Translations under genes and position numbers: made by a program | From: Hymenobacter lapidiphilus | Lineage (GTDB): Bacteria > Bacteroidota > Bacteroidia > Cytophagales > Hymenobacteraceae | DNA: 64,000 bases | NCBI RefSeq assembly: GCF_013377885.1 | Contig: NZ_JABKAU010000016.1 | Location: 28,457 to 92,456, forward strand | Direction: 5' to 3' | Shown here: positions 1 to 10,006 of the stretch, piece by piece | How the letters are laid out: each line of letters starts with the position of its first letter | How positions within the stretch are numbered: position 1 is the first letter of the stretch | The notes under the pieces: generated by a model | Database searches by the model: none | Told to the model about the DNA's origin: nothing | Seen by the model: only the letters and a program-made list of their open reading frames with translations

Positions 1-516
1 ACCAGCTCGCTTGTTACCGTACGCTGCTTTCCGTGGAGCTACAACGACGACGTGCTACTGCTCGGTGATGCCTCGCACGCCATTGTGCCCTTCTACGGTC
101 AGGGCATGAACTCGGGCTTCGAAGACTGCGCCGTGCTGGCTGAGCTGCTGGAGGAACACGGCTCCGACTGGACAAACATTATGCGCCGGTTTGAAGCCAT
201 GCGCAAGCCCAATACCGATGCCATGGCCGACCTGGCCGTGTACAATTTCTATGAAATGCGCGACCGGGTGGCCGACCCGCGCTTCCTGCTCCAGAAAAAG
301 ATTGAGGGCAAATTAGCTGCTCAGTACCCGGCGCAATGGCAGCCCCTCTACTCGCAGGTTACGTTTTCGCAGCTGCCCTATGCCGAGGCCTTGGCCAACG
401 GGCAGGCACAGGAACAGGTAATGCAGCGACTGATGCCGCACATCCAGTCCGAGGCCGATTATGAGCGGCCCGAGGTGCAGGCATTGGTAGCCGCCGAAAT
501 GGCCCGCCGTAGCTAA
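1..516 (+). CDS. kmo: Kynurenine 3-monooxygenase, C-terminal part (5' end outside window)
   Basis: This is the C-terminal 171 residues of a FAD-dependent aromatic hydroxylase; the reading frame is open from base 1. The GDASHAIVPFYGQGMNSGFE segment is the second FAD-contact motif (GDA-H) of the PHBH-type flavoprotein monooxygenases. In this precise form, followed by EDCAVL and the FYEMRD stretch, it is typical of kynurenine 3-monooxygenase, which makes 3-hydroxykynurenine in tryptophan catabolism. The N-terminal dinucleotide-binding fold lies upstream and cannot be checked. The stop at 516 is followed by 165 bases without a gene before the LytTR regulator. Confidence 0.88.
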   Translation, partial: TSSLVTVRCFPWSYNDDVLLLGDASHAIVPFYGQGMNSGFEDCAVLAELLEEHGSDWTNIMRRFEAMRKPNTDAMADLAVYNFYEMRDRVADPRFLLQKKIEGKLAAQYPAQWQPLYSQVTFSQLPYAEALANGQAQEQVMQRLMPHIQSEADYERPEVQALVAAEMARRS

Positions 517-681
517 CGCCACTGGCATGGTCTGGCTTGGCCGATTAATCCAAAAAGGTTAGCTTAGCCAGCTCACTACTACGCTGCGCCCCCAGATAAG
601 TCGCTCCCTCTAAGGAGCAGCTCCGATGGCGCGAATTGGCGGCGGCAGTCCGGCTTTCTTCACCCTTATTCCTACGCTACC

Positions 682-1407
682 ATGCCTACTATCCTCACCT
701 GTGCGATTATCGATGATGAAGAAATAAACCGGCTGACGCTGGAACACTATATTTCGCTCACCAGCTCCCTGCAACTGGTTGAGTCGATGGACGACGCGCT
801 GCAGGGCCTGAACTACTTCCGGGCCGGCAACCGCGTAGATGTGCTGTTTCTGGATGTGCAGATGCCCCAGCTCAACGGCCTCGACCTGCTGCGCATTCTG
901 CCCGACCCGCCCATCGTCATTCTCACTACGGCCCACGAAGACTTTGCCGTTGATGCCTTCGATCTGCGCGTAACCGATTACCTGGTAAAGCCCTTCGATT
1001 ATGCCCGCTTCAGCCGGGCGGTGCAACGGGCCCTGCTGCAACACGAAACGCCGGCCGCCGCTGCGGTACCGGCCCCACCCTTAGCCGCTCCCGATAACGA
1101 CCTGTTCGTGAAAGTGAACAGTAAAATGGTGCGCATCAACTTCGACGACGTGCTGTACATTGAGGCCCTGTCGGATTATGTGGTCATCGTTACCGAGAAG
1201 CAGAAGTACATTGTGTACACCACCATGAAGTCGCTGGATGCGCGCCTGCCCTTCGAGCATTTCGTACGCGTACACCGCTCCTACATTCTCAACCTAAAGC
1301 GCATCGAGGCTATCGAAGATGGTGCGGCCGTGGTACCAGGTGGCCAGCACGTACCCATCGGCAAATCCTACCAGGAGGCCTTTTTCGGCAAGCTGAACCG
1401 GATATAA
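682..1407 (+). CDS. LytTR-family two-component response regulator
   Basis: This 241-residue protein has a receiver domain (about 4-125) with acidic residues at DDEE and a phospho-acceptor aspartate at D58 in LFLDVQMPQLNG. The switch threonine is in ILTTAHED and the lysine in YLVKPFD. A short Ala/Pro linker leads to a C-terminal LytTR DNA-binding domain (about 145-240) containing FVRVHRSYILNL. Such regulators act as transcription factors once phosphorylated by a histidine kinase. No LytS-type kinase is adjacent. The neighbour is a convergent hybrid kinase, and a partnership with it is possible but unproven. The gene ends in front of a perfect palindromic terminator. Confidence 0.93.
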   Translation: MPTILTCAIIDDEEINRLTLEHYISLTSSLQLVESMDDALQGLNYFRAGNRVDVLFLDVQMPQLNGLDLLRILPDPPIVILTTAHEDFAVDAFDLRVTDYLVKPFDYARFSRAVQRALLQHETPAAAAVPAPPLAAPDNDLFVKVNSKMVRINFDDVLYIEALSDYVVIVTEKQKYIVYTTMKSLDARLPFEHFVRVHRSYILNLKRIEAIEDGAAVVPGGQHVPIGKSYQEAFFGKLNRI

Positions 1408-1423
1408 ATTGAGCAAAGTACAT

Positions 1424-1470
1424 GGGGCGTAGGGAGTGGGCCGGTATGATCGGCCCACTCCCTACGCCCC
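1424..1470. terminator. Bidirectional terminator hairpin with a perfect 20-bp stem
   Basis: The arm at 1424-1443 is exactly complementary to 1451-1470, with a 7-base loop. It lies between two convergent genes, so it can stop transcription from both sides. No clear T-run follows, so termination may rely on stem strength, or the element may be a repeat. Confidence 0.7.
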
Positions 1471-1474
1471 ACTC

Positions 1475-4400
1475 TTATTCAACCCGCACCGCACCGAGCT
1501 GCTCGACGGCACTGGTGAGCGTTTCGGCCAGCGCAAAAGTGGCGTTCAGCAGCGTCTCGGAGTCGGGCAGCGCATTGTCGGTGGGCCGCGAGAGAGGTTC
1601 GAGCAGGGCAATGGCCTCCTCGGTGCTACTGATGCCCAGCAGCTGCAACGAGGGGCGCAGCTTATGAGCCAGTGCGCCCACACTAGGCCAGTCGGCGGCG
1701 GCAGCGGCTTCGCGCAGTTGGCTTACCACCAGCGGTGTGTGCGTGCGGAACGAGCCGATGATTTTCTGCATAAAAATGCTGCTGCCGTGGGCCGTATGGC
1801 GCAGCCGGGTGAGGTCGAACAGAGGTGAAGCGGCCCCGGGCAGTACCGCTGCCTCCGGCTCGGCTGCGGCTACAGGTAGGGGCAGCGCCGGCTGCATTTC
1901 CAGAACGGCAACTGCCACGGGCCGCAGGTTGGCTTCAAGCTTATGAAACAGATCTTCTTCTTCGAACGGTTTCGACAGATAATCGAGGCCGGCGGTGCGA
2001 TATACAGCAGCGTCGGAACGCATAACGTTGGCCGTAAGGGCAATAATTGGTGTTTCGGCGCGGGCCGGGTCGGGGTTTCGGCGCAGCTCCTGGGTTACAT
2101 CCAGGCCACTCATACCAGGCATCTGAATGTCCATCAGCACCACATCGTACAAGCGGGCTTCGAGCTGCTGCAGAGCCTCGGGGCCGTCGGAGGCTACGTG
2201 TGCTTCCACGGCCCAGTCCTCCAGCATCAGCAGGGCCAGTTGCTGGTTCACGGGGTGGTCTTCGACGAGTAGTACCCGCCGGCCCCGGAGCCGACTATAG
2301 TCGGGCAAGGGCCGGGGCGCGGGGGCTGAGGCCAGCCTGGCCGCCTTGGGCAGTGTGAGCGTGAAATAGAATGTGCTGCCCTGCCCTTCGGCGCTTTCCA
2401 CCCACATGCGGCCACCCAGCTGTTCTACCAACCGCCGGCTGATGGTGAGGCCAAGGCCCGTGCCCCCAAAGCGCCGTGAAATGTCGGCGTAGGCCTGGGC
2501 AAAGTTTTCGAAGATGCTTTGCTGCTTGTCGGCCGCAATGCCGATGCCGGTGTCGCGGACGCAGAACTCCAGGGCCAGCTCCTTATCGGTTTCGTGCAGC
2601 AGGCGCCCCCCCAGCTCCACGCTGCCCTGGTGCGTGAACTTGAGGGCGTTGCTGAGCAGGTTGAGCAGGATCTGATTGAGCCGGCCGGGGTCGCCTATTA
2701 CCAGCGAATGGACCAGGTCAAGGGGCTGTATCCGGAAGTCAAGCCCCTTTTCCTCGGCCCGGTACGCCAGGGTCTGCACGGCCTCCTTTACCGACTGGCA
2801 GATATCGAACGGCACCCGCTCCAACTCCAGCTGGCCGGCCTCCATCTTGGCCACATCGAGCACGTCGTTGATGACGGTGAGCAGGTGACGACCCGAGCTG
2901 CGCAGAATCCGGAGATGCTCCTGTTGGGTTTCGTTGAGCGGCGTTTTGGCCAGCAGCCCGGCCATGCCCAGAATGCCGTTGATGGGCGTACGGATTTCGT
3001 GGCTCATGTTGGCCAGAAAGTTCTCCTTGGCCTGGGCCGTGTTTTCGGCCTCTTCCTTGGCCCTGATCAACTCCTTTTCGGCCAGCAGGCGCTCGGTTAT
3101 TTCCTGGCCGTAGGCAATTACATAGGGCTCCTCCCCGGGCTCTTCCACCCGGTAGTTGTCGTAAATGAGGTGGTGGAGCCGGCCGTCGGGGCCACTGAGG
3201 GTAAGCAGGCCCGTCAGCTGCTGCTGCTCGTGGGCCAGCAGCAGGTACTTTCCCAGTTCCTCATGGAAGCCTTGGTCGAGAATTTCGCGCAGCGAGCGGC
3301 CTACCAGCCGTTCGGGCGCGGCGCCTACCAGTTGAGCCGCGGCCGGGTTCACCGACAGAATCCGGCCCGACAGGTCGTGGGTGCAGATCAGGGCCTGGGA
3401 GTACTGCATCAGGTCGCGGTACTGCTTGGTGCTTTTCTCCAGGGTCTGGCGGGCATTTTTCATCTCCGTGATGTCGGTGCTCACCCCCAGCACGTTCACG
3501 CTGCCATCGGCCCGCACCAGCGGACGCTTCACGGTTTGCAGCCACATGGTTTTGCCGTTGCGCAGCGTAAAGGTGTTTTCCTGCACCACCTCCTCTCCCG
3601 TGCGCAGCACAAACTCATCGGAGGCAACAAACTCCTCCAGCTCCCGGGCAGCCATACTGCCGGGCTCCGGGTCGCGGCGGTGGCTGCTGAGTTCGAGCAG
3701 TTCATTGAAGGTGCGGTTGCTGAACAGCACATTGGCCCCGCCATCGGTGGCCCAGATAGCGCTGGGCGTGGTATCGACCACGGCCCGGATGAACGCCTGG
3801 TTTTCGCGTAGCTCGGCTTCGCGCTGGCGCAGCAGCTCTTCGGCGTTGTAGCGGTCGGTTATATCAATGCCATAGCCAATTACCATGCGCAGTTCGCCGG
3901 CCGGCGTAAATACCGGGGCCATGTGGCGCAGGGCCAGCCGCGGGCCGTCGGGACCGGTCAGGTGCTCTTCCCAGGCCAACGTAGTGCGCTGGCTCACTAC
4001 CTGCTCGAACTGCTGGCGGCGGTGCCGGGCCTGTTTGTCGGAGCGCTGGCGGTAGGTGGCGTACTCAAAATCGTCGTGCCCGATAATCCAGCGGCGCAGC
4101 TCGTTGTTGCGGATGGCGGCCGGGTTAACGAACTGGTAGCGGTGACGGGCGTCAAACACGGCCACATCGGCGGGCAGCTGGTTGAGCACGGTTTCGTAGA
4201 ACTCCTGCTGCTCGGCCAGGCGCTTTTCGGCTTCCTTAAGCGGAGTGATGTCGGTCAGGTAGAGGTTGGCGTACTGGTCTTCGGGGAAGGGCGTGATGGC
4301 CAGCTGAAAGCAGCGCGGTCCGAAGTTCACTTCCAGCTGCACCAGTTCCTGCGTGCCGAGGGCCCGGCAGGCGGCCGCGTACAGCTGCCCGGCCAGCGCC

Positions 4401-5065
4401 GGCTCGGCCTCAGGCTGCAGGTATTCGAGGCGTAGCGCCTCGGCCGCCGGGTTGCTGTACAGCAGCCGGCCATCGGCGTGCAGCCGCAAAATCAGGTTGG
4501 GGTCCTGGCCCGGAATGCGCGAGAGCGAGTGCAGGTACTGCTCGGCCCGGCGCGCCTGCGTTACGTCGCGAAACGAGAGCAGGTAGCCGGCTGCCACCAG
4601 CTCGTCGGGGCCGCTGAGGGGCACAAAATCCATTTCGAGCACCGTGCCGTCGGCCAGCTCCAAATCCTGGCCCAGCACCCGTTGGTTGGCCTGGCGCAGG
4701 GTATCGAGGCGCTGGCGGGCCAGCTCGGGCCGAGCAGCGTGGGCCTGCAGCGACTCCAGCAGCGGCTCTACCGGGCAGTCGAGCTGGCCCAGCGGCAGGG
4801 CTTCGCTGATGCCAAACAGGTCGCAGAATTCCTGGTTAAGCAACGCAACTGTCCCGTTCTGGTGGGCCACCAATACGGCCACGCGCAGGTTTTGGGTCAG
4901 GCGCGTAATGCTGTCGGTGAGCCGGCCAACGGTGCGCTGCGTGGAGGCCAGGTGGCGGCGCAGGCCGGCTACCTGGCCTTCGGCTACCTGTCGGAGCCGG
5001 CGTTCCTGGGCCAGTTCGGCGGCCAGGCTTTCGGGGGTAGGAGCAGAAACAGGAGTAGCAGCCAT
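1475..5065 (-). CDS. Multi-PAS hybrid sensor histidine kinase with receiver and HPt domains
   Basis: The protein is about 1196 residues. The ATG at 5065 is preferred because the ten residues upstream look non-coding. After an N-terminal coiled coil (about 10-60) come several PAS/PAC modules up to about residue 675. Then follow a HisKA domain with phospho-acceptor H689 in [11 protein letters not shown], an ATPase domain with [18 protein letters not shown], a receiver domain with D979 in [11 protein letters not shown], and a C-terminal HPt domain with H1134 in AHKLRPSL. All the phosphorelay stations are therefore in one soluble chain (His-Asp-His). No transmembrane helix is visible, so the signal should be cytoplasmic. 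The output regulator is not identified; the convergent LytTR protein is a candidate. Confidence 0.93.
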   Translation of the reverse strand: MAATPVSAPTPESLAAELAQERRLRQVAEGQVAGLRRHLASTQRTVGRLTDSITRLTQNLRVAVLVAHQNGTVALLNQEFCDLFGISEALPLGQLDCPVEPLLESLQAHAARPELARQRLDTLRQANQRVLGQDLELADGTVLEMDFVPLSGPDELVAAGYLLSFRDVTQARRAEQYLHSLSRIPGQDPNLILRLHADGRLLYSNPAAEALRLEYLQPEAEPALAGQLYAAACRALGTQELVQLEVNFGPRCFQLAITPFPEDQYANLYLTDITPLKEAEKRLAEQQEFYETVLNQLPADVAVFDARHRYQFVNPAAIRNNELRRWIIGHDDFEYATYRQRSDKQARHRRQQFEQVVSQRTTLAWEEHLTGPDGPRLALRHMAPVFTPAGELRMVIGYGIDITDRYNAEELLRQREAELRENQAFIRAVVDTTPSAIWATDGGANVLFSNRTFNELLELSSHRRDPEPGSMAARELEEFVASDEFVLRTGEEVVQENTFTLRNGKTMWLQTVKRPLVRADGSVNVLGVSTDITEMKNARQTLEKSTKQYRDLMQYSQALICTHDLSGRILSVNPAAAQLVGAAPERLVGRSLREILDQGFHEELGKYLLLAHEQQQLTGLLTLSGPDGRLHHLIYDNYRVEEPGEEPYVIAYGQEITERLLAEKELIRAKEEAENTAQAKENFLANMSHEIRTPINGILGMAGLLAKTPLNETQQEHLRILRSSGRHLLTVINDVLDVAKMEAGQLELERVPFDICQSVKEAVQTLAYRAEEKGLDFRIQPLDLVHSLVIGDPGRLNQILLNLLSNALKFTHQGSVELGGRLLHETDKELALEFCVRDTGIGIAADKQQSIFENFAQAYADISRRFGGTGLGLTISRRLVEQLGGRMWVESAEGQGSTFYFTLTLPKAARLASAPAPRPLPDYSRLRGRRVLLVEDHPVNQQLALLMLEDWAVEAHVASDGPEALQQLEARLYDVVLMDIQMPGMSGLDVTQELRRNPDPARAETPIIALTANVMRSDAAVYRTAGLDYLSKPFEEEDLFHKLEANLRPVAVAVLEMQPALPLPVAAAEPEAAVLPGAASPLFDLTRLRHTAHGSSIFMQKIIGSFRTHTPLVVSQLREAAAAADWPSVGALAHKLRPSLQLLGISSTEEAIALLEPLSRPTDNALPDSETLLNATFALAETLTSAVEQLGAVRVE

Positions 5066-5158
5066 GGCACGGATAATCAGCCCCCGAAGATACATTGGAT
5101 TTGCAACCGGCCCCGGGGCCGGGCCGCCAAAGCAGCCGACCGGTGGCTGCTGCTGCTG

Positions 5159-5458
5159 CTACCGCTTACCGAAACAGGTACGGTACATGTAGCCCGACTC
5201 GGTTTTTCCGGCCGCCGTTACGCGCACTTTCACAAAGTAGGCACTCACTGTATCCATCACCTGCACTTCGCTGCCGGCCGCTAGGGTCGTTAGCTGCTTG
5301 GAGGTCTTGGTCATGCCGTCGTAGAGAATGCACTCGACTACCGATGTATGGGCTACCGGGGCGGCATCGGGGCGGCGCGAGCGGGAGTCGTCGCGCGAGG
5401 AGCTGCAGGAGGCAGAAAGCAGGGCCAGAGCGCCCAGATAGAGTACAGTTTTCTTCAT
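5159..5458 (-). CDS. Small lipoprotein with an SH3-like segment
   Basis: This is a 99-residue protein when started at the ATG at 5458, which opens a lipoprotein signal (KKTVLYLGALALLSASC). The lipobox cysteine is followed by a polar, Ser/Arg-rich linker. The remainder (about 40-99) has short beta-rich segments (LAAGSEVQVMDTVSAYFVKVRV), which suggest a small SH3-like fold of the kind seen in envelope proteins. Function is unknown. The sequence TATCTTTTG on the minus strand (5497-5489) is a near-match to the TAnnTTTG promoter box, about 30 bases ahead of the start. Confidence 0.72.
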   Translation of the reverse strand: MKKTVLYLGALALLSASCSSSRDDSRSRRPDAAPVAHTSVVECILYDGMTKTSKQLTTLAAGSEVQVMDTVSAYFVKVRVTAAGKTESGYMYRTCFGKR

Positions 5459-5670
5459 GGGTAGTAAATCAGGAAACGACATTTTCGACAAAAGATAACC
5501 ACAATTATGGTCGCCGGGCAACTTCGGGCGTTTATAATCTTACTGCCCTACCCCGCACGGCCGCACTGCCTGGCGGGAACGTCTGGGTGGCTGGGGCTGT
5601 TGTTTACCTGTACCGGTGCGCGGCCTTAATAGCGCCCGCAGATGGTTTTTTCATCGCCTTCTTCTCTTCT

Positions 5671-6303
5671 ATGAATCGTATATCCCGCTTTCTGCTCCGC
5701 CCATTGGCCTACTCTGTACTGGGCCTGAGCTTGCTGCTGGGCGCCACCAGCTGCACCACGGCCGCCCGCGTGGGCGTCACCTCCGACTACGACCACTCCG
5801 TCAACTTCCGGGCCTACCGCACCTGGGCCTGGTATCCGCAGCAGCGCACCGACACAGAAGGTGGCCCGGCACAGGGCTACGAGTCGTTTCTGGACAAGCG
5901 CATTCGCTCGGCCGTGGAGCAGCAGCTCGGCGCCAAAGGCATGACAATGGTAGAGGCCACGGCCACGCCCGATGTGTACGTAGCCTACAGTGCCCGCGTC
6001 GAGGACAAGCAGCGAGCCGTTGGTTCGCCGTATGCCCCCTATGGCAACCCCTATTACGGGTATGGCTACGGCTATGGCAGCCTCTACAACCGGGGCTACG
6101 TAACCGAATATAAAGCCGGCACGCTCATTCTGGATTTCGTGGATGCCAGCCGCAAAGAGCTGGCGTGGCGCGGCCAGGGCCAGGCCCAGGTCGATAACCA
6201 GACTATTTCAGAGGTCGAGGTTCAGCGCATCGTCACCAGCATTCTGGGCAACTATCCGCCCCAGGATGGCCGGCCTACCAGCTCGCAGGCCTACCGCGAG
6301 TAA
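5671..6303 (+). CDS. DUF4136 family lipoprotein
   Basis: This 210-residue protein starts at the ATG at 5671, which gives a clean lipoprotein signal with the lipobox ending in ATSC at about residue 27. The body has the DUF4136 pattern: a YDHSVNFRAYRTWAWYP opening, a repeating hydrophobic region around EQQLGAKGMTMVEATATPDVYVAY, and a C-terminal GTLILDFVDASRKELAWRG segment. A Gly/Tyr-rich stretch (about 120-140) is inserted. The role of DUF4136 proteins is unknown; they are exported and membrane-anchored. A strong terminator follows. Confidence 0.88.
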   Translation: MNRISRFLLRPLAYSVLGLSLLLGATSCTTAARVGVTSDYDHSVNFRAYRTWAWYPQQRTDTEGGPAQGYESFLDKRIRSAVEQQLGAKGMTMVEATATPDVYVAYSARVEDKQRAVGSPYAPYGNPYYGYGYGYGSLYNRGYVTEYKAGTLILDFVDASRKELAWRGQGQAQVDNQTISEVEVQRIVTSILGNYPPQDGRPTSSQAYRE

Positions 6304-6312
6304 GCGGCCTAA

Positions 6313-6365
6313 TTCAAACGCAAAAATCCCCGTCAGCGAATCTGACGGGGATTTTTGCGTTTGAA
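6313..6365. terminator. Terminator hairpin with a 24-bp perfect stem
   Basis: Arms 6313-6336 and 6342-6365 are fully complementary around a 5-base loop and include A- and T-runs on both sides. It can therefore terminate both the DUF4136 gene and the convergent symporter gene. Confidence 0.9.
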
Positions 6366-6396
6366 TAGCGGTGCCACAGTGCTTTTGGGGGGAAAA

Positions 6397-7668
6397 TCAG
6401 ACGACCTTTTCGGACAGTAGTGGCGGCGCTGCCGCCGGGCCGGCAACCGCAACGGGGCGCAGACCCAGCACGGTTGCCGCCTGCGCGTGGTCGAGGGCAC
6501 CTTCATGGTGGGCCAGAAAGATGGTGGCCACGCCGTTGCCGATGAAGTTGGTAATGGAGCGGGCCTCCGACATAAACCTGTCTACGCCCAGCAGCAGCGC
6601 CAGGCCCTCGACCGGAATAACCTTAAGCGCGGTGAGCGTGCTGGCCAGCACCACAAAGCCGCTGCCCGTTACGCCGGCCGCGCCCTTGCTTGTCACCATC
6701 AGAATGCCCACCATCGTCAGCAGCTGCATTACCGATAGCTCGACGTGGAATACCTGAGCCAGGAAAATAGTAGCCAGCGAGAGGTAAATAGTCGTGCCAT
6801 CGAGATTGAAGGAGTAGCCGGTGGGCACTACCAGCCCCACCACCGGCCGGGCGCAGCCCATGCCCACCAACTTCTCCATGAGCCCCGGCAAACCGGCCTC
6901 CGATGAGGACGTGCCCAACACAATAAGCAGCTCGGCCCGGATATAACGCAGAAAGGCCCACAGGCTTATCCCGCAGTAGCGCATAATGGACCCCAGCACG
7001 ACAAAAATGAACAGGGCCATGGTCAGATATACCGTTATCATCAGCTTGCCCAGCGGCAGCAGCGTACTCAGGCCATATTTGCCAATGGTAAAGGCCATGC
7101 CCCCAAATGCGCCGACCGGGGCCAGCAGCATCACCCAGTGCAGCCCCCTAAACACATAAGTTGAGGCCATTTTCAGCCGGTCGATGAGGGGCTGACGGCC
7201 CGCGTACCGGCTTAGCAGTATGCCCAGCACAATAGCAATCAGCAGTACCTGCAGCGTGAGGTTGTCGGCCAGAAAGTGGCTCCACGAGAAGTCGGCAGCC
7301 CGTTCGGTGTACTCGCCTACTTTGGCCGCCGCCGGGCTGCCAGCCATGGCCACGCCGTCGCCGGGACGTACCAGGGCCGCCACGCCCACACCAATAAGCA
7401 GGGCCAGCGTGGTTATTACCTCAAAATACAGCAGGGCCTTGCCCCCAATGCGCCCCACCTTTTTAAGGTCGCCCATGGAGCTGATGCCCACCGTAATGGT
7501 GAGGAAGATGATGGGATTGATAAACAGCTTGACCACATCAATGAAGTGCCGGCCCAGCGGCTCCATCTGCACGGCCACGGCGGGCCGGAAGTGGCCAAGC
7601 AGCACTCCGGCCACAATGGAAAACAGTACCCAGAACGTGAGGTTGCGGGAGAGTCTACGAATGGTCAT
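6397..7668 (-). CDS. dctA: Dicarboxylate/amino acid:cation symporter (DAACS family)
   Basis: This 423-residue inner-membrane protein has the DAACS layout of about eight transmembrane helices and two re-entrant hairpins. Diagnostic segments are the serine-rich hairpin TSSSEAGLPGLMEKL, the SFNLDGTTIY helix (NMDGT motif of the family) and the late helical VTSKGAAGVTGSGFVVLASTL. Family members co-transport C4-dicarboxylates or glutamate with protons or sodium. Which substrate this one carries is not decidable from sequence alone. The C-terminal tail is short. The gene stands alone between two strong hairpins. Confidence 0.9.
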   Translation of the reverse strand: MTIRRLSRNLTFWVLFSIVAGVLLGHFRPAVAVQMEPLGRHFIDVVKLFINPIIFLTITVGISSMGDLKKVGRIGGKALLYFEVITTLALLIGVGVAALVRPGDGVAMAGSPAAAKVGEYTERAADFSWSHFLADNLTLQVLLIAIVLGILLSRYAGRQPLIDRLKMASTYVFRGLHWVMLLAPVGAFGGMAFTIGKYGLSTLLPLGKLMITVYLTMALFIFVVLGSIMRYCGISLWAFLRYIRAELLIVLGTSSSEAGLPGLMEKLVGMGCARPVVGLVVPTGYSFNLDGTTIYLSLATIFLAQVFHVELSVMQLLTMVGILMVTSKGAAGVTGSGFVVLASTLTALKVIPVEGLALLLGVDRFMSEARSITNFIGNGVATIFLAHHEGALDHAQAATVLGLRPVAVAGPAAAPPLLSEKVV

Positions 7669-7782
7669 AGCAGAAGTCAGTGGCCGTATAGAAGGAGTTC
7701 AAAGTTGTCCGATTCTGCTTTATGACCATTCCGACCGGCCACTCTCTTGGCGCGTGTGGACGCTTAACGAAAAAGGCAGTAT

Positions 7783-7856
7783 GCTGAGCTTGCCGAAGCA
7801 TCTCTACCGCTTCATCGTGGCACAAGGCTCGGTAGAGATGCTTCGACAAGCTCAGC
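7783..7856. repeat. Palindromic intergenic repeat with 27-bp arms
   Basis: Arms 7783-7809 and 7830-7856 are complementary with a single mismatch around a 20-base centre. The 371-base gap between the symporter and lipA (7669-8039) otherwise holds only the terminator at 7947-7987. The structure resembles a short REP or MITE-like element and has no coding potential of its own. Confidence 0.8.
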
Positions 7857-7946
7857 CTGACTGTTCTGATAGCTTCAAAGCACCTTCCGTCAGTTGCCCA
7901 TATACCCTAGCAGCTACCGCCGAAATCACCTTCCTTACCAGCTCTC

Positions 7947-7987
7947 AAAAAAAAGACCTTTCCGCAATCCGGAAAGGTCTTTTTTTT
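7947..7987 (-). terminator. Terminator downstream of lipA
   Basis: An 18-bp perfect stem (7947-7964 with 7970-7987) has eight A's on one side and eight T's on the other. It is a classic intrinsic terminator, placed about 50 bases after the lipA stop on the minus strand, and symmetric enough to act both ways. Confidence 0.92.
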
Positions 7988-8039
7988 GAAATAAGCCTTT
8001 TGACAGCTCTGAAGCGGGTCACGTGGCCATTGCCGCCGC

Positions 8040-8945
8040 CTAGATAGGCACGTTCACGTGGCGCTCGGCGTGGTAGCTGGAGCGCACCAGCGGGCCGCTT
8101 TCTACATACTTAAGGCCCCGACGCAGGCCCTCCTCGCGGTAGTGAGCAAACAGGTCGGGGTGGATAAACTCGGCCACCTCGATATGGCGCTTGGTGGGCT
8201 GCAGGTACTGGCCCAGCGTGAGGATATCGAGGCCGTGGGCCACGAGGTCGTCCATGGCCTTGTACATCTCGTCCTTGGTTTCGCCCAGGCCCAGCATAAT
8301 GCCCGACTTGGTGCGCTTGCCGGCCTGCTTGGTCCGCTGAATTTGCTCCAGGCTCCGGTCGTACTTGCCCTGGGGGCGCACGAGGCGGTAGAGGCTGCCC
8401 ACGGTTTCCATGTTGTGCGACACCACTTCCTGGCCGCCGGCAATCATGGTATCGAGGGCGGCCCAGTTGGCCTTCACGTCCGGAATGAGGGTTTCGATGG
8501 TGGTAGTGGGGCTGAGCTGCTTGGTTTGCACCACAGTTTCGTACCACACGCTGGCCCCGCGGTCCTTCAGCTCGTCGCGGTTCACGCTGGTAAGCACGGC
8601 GTGCTTCACGCCCATCAGCTGAATGGCCTCGGCCACGCGGCGGGGCTCGTCCAGATCAAGTTCGGAAGGCCGGCCGGTAGCCACGGCGCAGAACGAGCAC
8701 GAGCGGGTGCAGATGTTGCCCAGAATCATAAACGTGGCCGTACCCGCGCCCCAGCACTCGCCCATGTTGGGGCAGTTGCCGCTTTCGCAGATGGTGTGCA
8801 GCTTGTGCTCGTCGACGAGGCGGCGCACGTTGGCATAAGCCGGTCCTACCGGCAGCTTCACGCGCAGCCAGTCGGGCTTGCGGGCCTTGGCAGGGGCGGC
8901 CGCTTCGGGCTGAATAATGGGCAGAGTCAGCAACAAATCATCCAT
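8040..8945 (-). CDS. lipA: Lipoyl synthase
   Basis: This 301-residue radical-SAM enzyme inserts two sulfurs into octanoyl groups on E2 and H proteins to form lipoyl cofactors. Both iron-sulfur clusters are visible: the auxiliary cluster ligands in [12 protein letters not shown] near residue 50 and the radical-SAM CxxxCxxC in CTRSCSFC. The C-terminal [11 protein letters not shown] contains the serine known to ligate the auxiliary cluster. The ATG at 8945 was chosen because the conserved N-terminus begins soon after and because a TACCTTTG promoter box ends 4 bases upstream. The product serves the keto-acid dehydrogenase complex whose E1 lies nearby. Confidence 0.97.
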   Translation of the reverse strand: MDDLLLTLPIIQPEAAAPAKARKPDWLRVKLPVGPAYANVRRLVDEHKLHTICESGNCPNMGECWGAGTATFMILGNICTRSCSFCAVATGRPSELDLDEPRRVAEAIQLMGVKHAVLTSVNRDELKDRGASVWYETVVQTKQLSPTTTIETLIPDVKANWAALDTMIAGGQEVVSHNMETVGSLYRLVRPQGKYDRSLEQIQRTKQAGKRTKSGIMLGLGETKDEMYKAMDDLVAHGLDILTLGQYLQPTKRHIEVAEFIHPDLFAHYREEGLRRGLKYVESGPLVRSSYHAERHVNVPI

Positions 8946-8949
8946 GGCA

Positions 8950-8957
8950 CAAAGGTA
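8950..8957 (-). promoter_or_regulatory. TAnnTTTG promoter box abutting the lipA start
   Basis: TACCTTTG on the minus strand matches the Bacteroidota -7 element exactly and ends 4 bases before the lipA ATG. Transcription would then begin at or next to the start codon, giving a leaderless or nearly leaderless mRNA. No convincing -33 TTG is visible. Confidence 0.65.
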
Positions 8958-8986
8958 CGAGGAATGGGGATGAGGATAAGGCTTGA

Positions 8987-9051
8987 ATGATAAAAGCATA
9001 AGGGATAAAAGACCGGGTTGTTTTGGCCTTTCTCCCTTATGCTTTTGTCAT
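8987..9051. terminator. Hairpin between the 9071-9904 gene and lipA
   Basis: Arms 8987-9005 and 9033-9051 pair over 19 bp with one mismatch around a 27-base loop. It lies just past the stop of the 9071-9904 gene and just upstream of the lipA promoter, so it probably insulates the two co-directional genes. It may be a repeat. Confidence 0.6.
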
Positions 9052-9070
9052 AACCCGCTAAGCGGGGCGT

Positions 9071-9904
9071 TTAGTGCCGGCTGCCTATGTAAACCGTCAG
9101 GTACACCGAAGGCAGAAAACGGTCGTTGATGGCGCTGTCTTCCGTGAGCTGGTTGCGGATAATGACCGGGGTTTTGGCATACGCCTCCGCCAGCACGCCC
9201 ACCTCAACGCCGGTTACCGCGTCGCGGTAACGGCCGAATTCAAAACTGAGCGCCCCGCGTATGTGGGCTCCCACCAGGGGCTTGGTTTCGCCAATGCCGG
9301 CGAACAGCGGGGCACGGTCCAGAATAGCGCCACCCGGGCCCGTGTGCCTAGCCGGGTCGTACTGCTCGGCCCGCACATCGAGCGGACCGCCGTTGGGGTC
9401 CTGGTAGTTGTAGTTGATGTAATAAGGCATCAGCAGGCCAATAGATGGCCCGCCGCCCAGCAGGCCGTTTACCTGCACGCCTGCGTCGGGCGCTTTGCGG
9501 AACAGCACGCGCTGCAGGCCTACGCTGGGCCGGGCCACAAAAAAGTAGTTGCTTTTGCCCGGCACAATGGTTCCCGTTATGCCAACTGTCCGGTTCGATA
9601 TAGTTGCCTTCTCCTCCTTCGGGTGCTTCACCTCTACCAGCTCCAGGCTCCAGAATCGGGCCCAGTCCTGGTTGATCAGGCGGGTGGAGCGCACGGCCAC
9701 ACCGCCCAGCAGGCCGCCGCGGGTGTTGAAGTTTACGCCGTACGTGAATTCTTTGCTGTAGGAAGCCTGGTCGTTGCTGATGCTGGGCTTGGCCGCATTA
9801 CCGGCTTTCGGCTTACGCTGCGCCTGCGCCTGTGGAGCAGCCAGCAGGGCCAGCAGCAACGTGCTGCCCAAGCAGGCAACTGTGCGTACGGGTCGGGAAT
9901 ACAT
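9071..9904 (-). CDS. Secreted protein, probable outer-membrane beta-barrel
   Basis: This is a 277-residue product when started at the ATG at 9904, where a Sec signal peptide begins (hydrophobic core LLLALLAAPQAQAQ, cleavage after AQA). The mature part has many short alternating hydrophobic strands, such as NYFFVARPSVGLQRVLF, and ends in LPSVYLTVYIGSRH, which suits an outer-membrane barrel. No named family was recognised. It is probably transcribed alone, since a hairpin separates it from lipA. Confidence 0.78.
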   Translation of the reverse strand: MYSRPVRTVACLGSTLLLALLAAPQAQAQRKPKAGNAAKPSISNDQASYSKEFTYGVNFNTRGGLLGGVAVRSTRLINQDWARFWSLELVEVKHPKEEKATISNRTVGITGTIVPGKSNYFFVARPSVGLQRVLFRKAPDAGVQVNGLLGGGPSIGLLMPYYINYNYQDPNGGPLDVRAEQYDPARHTGPGGAILDRAPLFAGIGETKPLVGAHIRGALSFEFGRYRDAVTGVEVGVLAEAYAKTPVIIRNQLTEDSAINDRFLPSVYLTVYIGSRH

Positions 9905-10006
9905 AGAGAGTCGGTTGAAAAACGACGGGGCCGGCTGCCGCTGGCTGCCAACCCCTCCGAAAGTACGTAAATTAGCCCGCATACTTCGTCTGTTTACCTG
10001 TTTCTT

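Noticed and set aside
2519..3811. 430-codon plus-strand frame opposite the hybrid kinase
   Set aside because: Pure antisense shadow of a well-supported gene; the kinase frame has all its catalytic motifs.
7655..7849. Short minus-strand frame in the symporter-lipA gap
   Set aside because: It runs through the palindromic repeat and has no homologue-like sequence.
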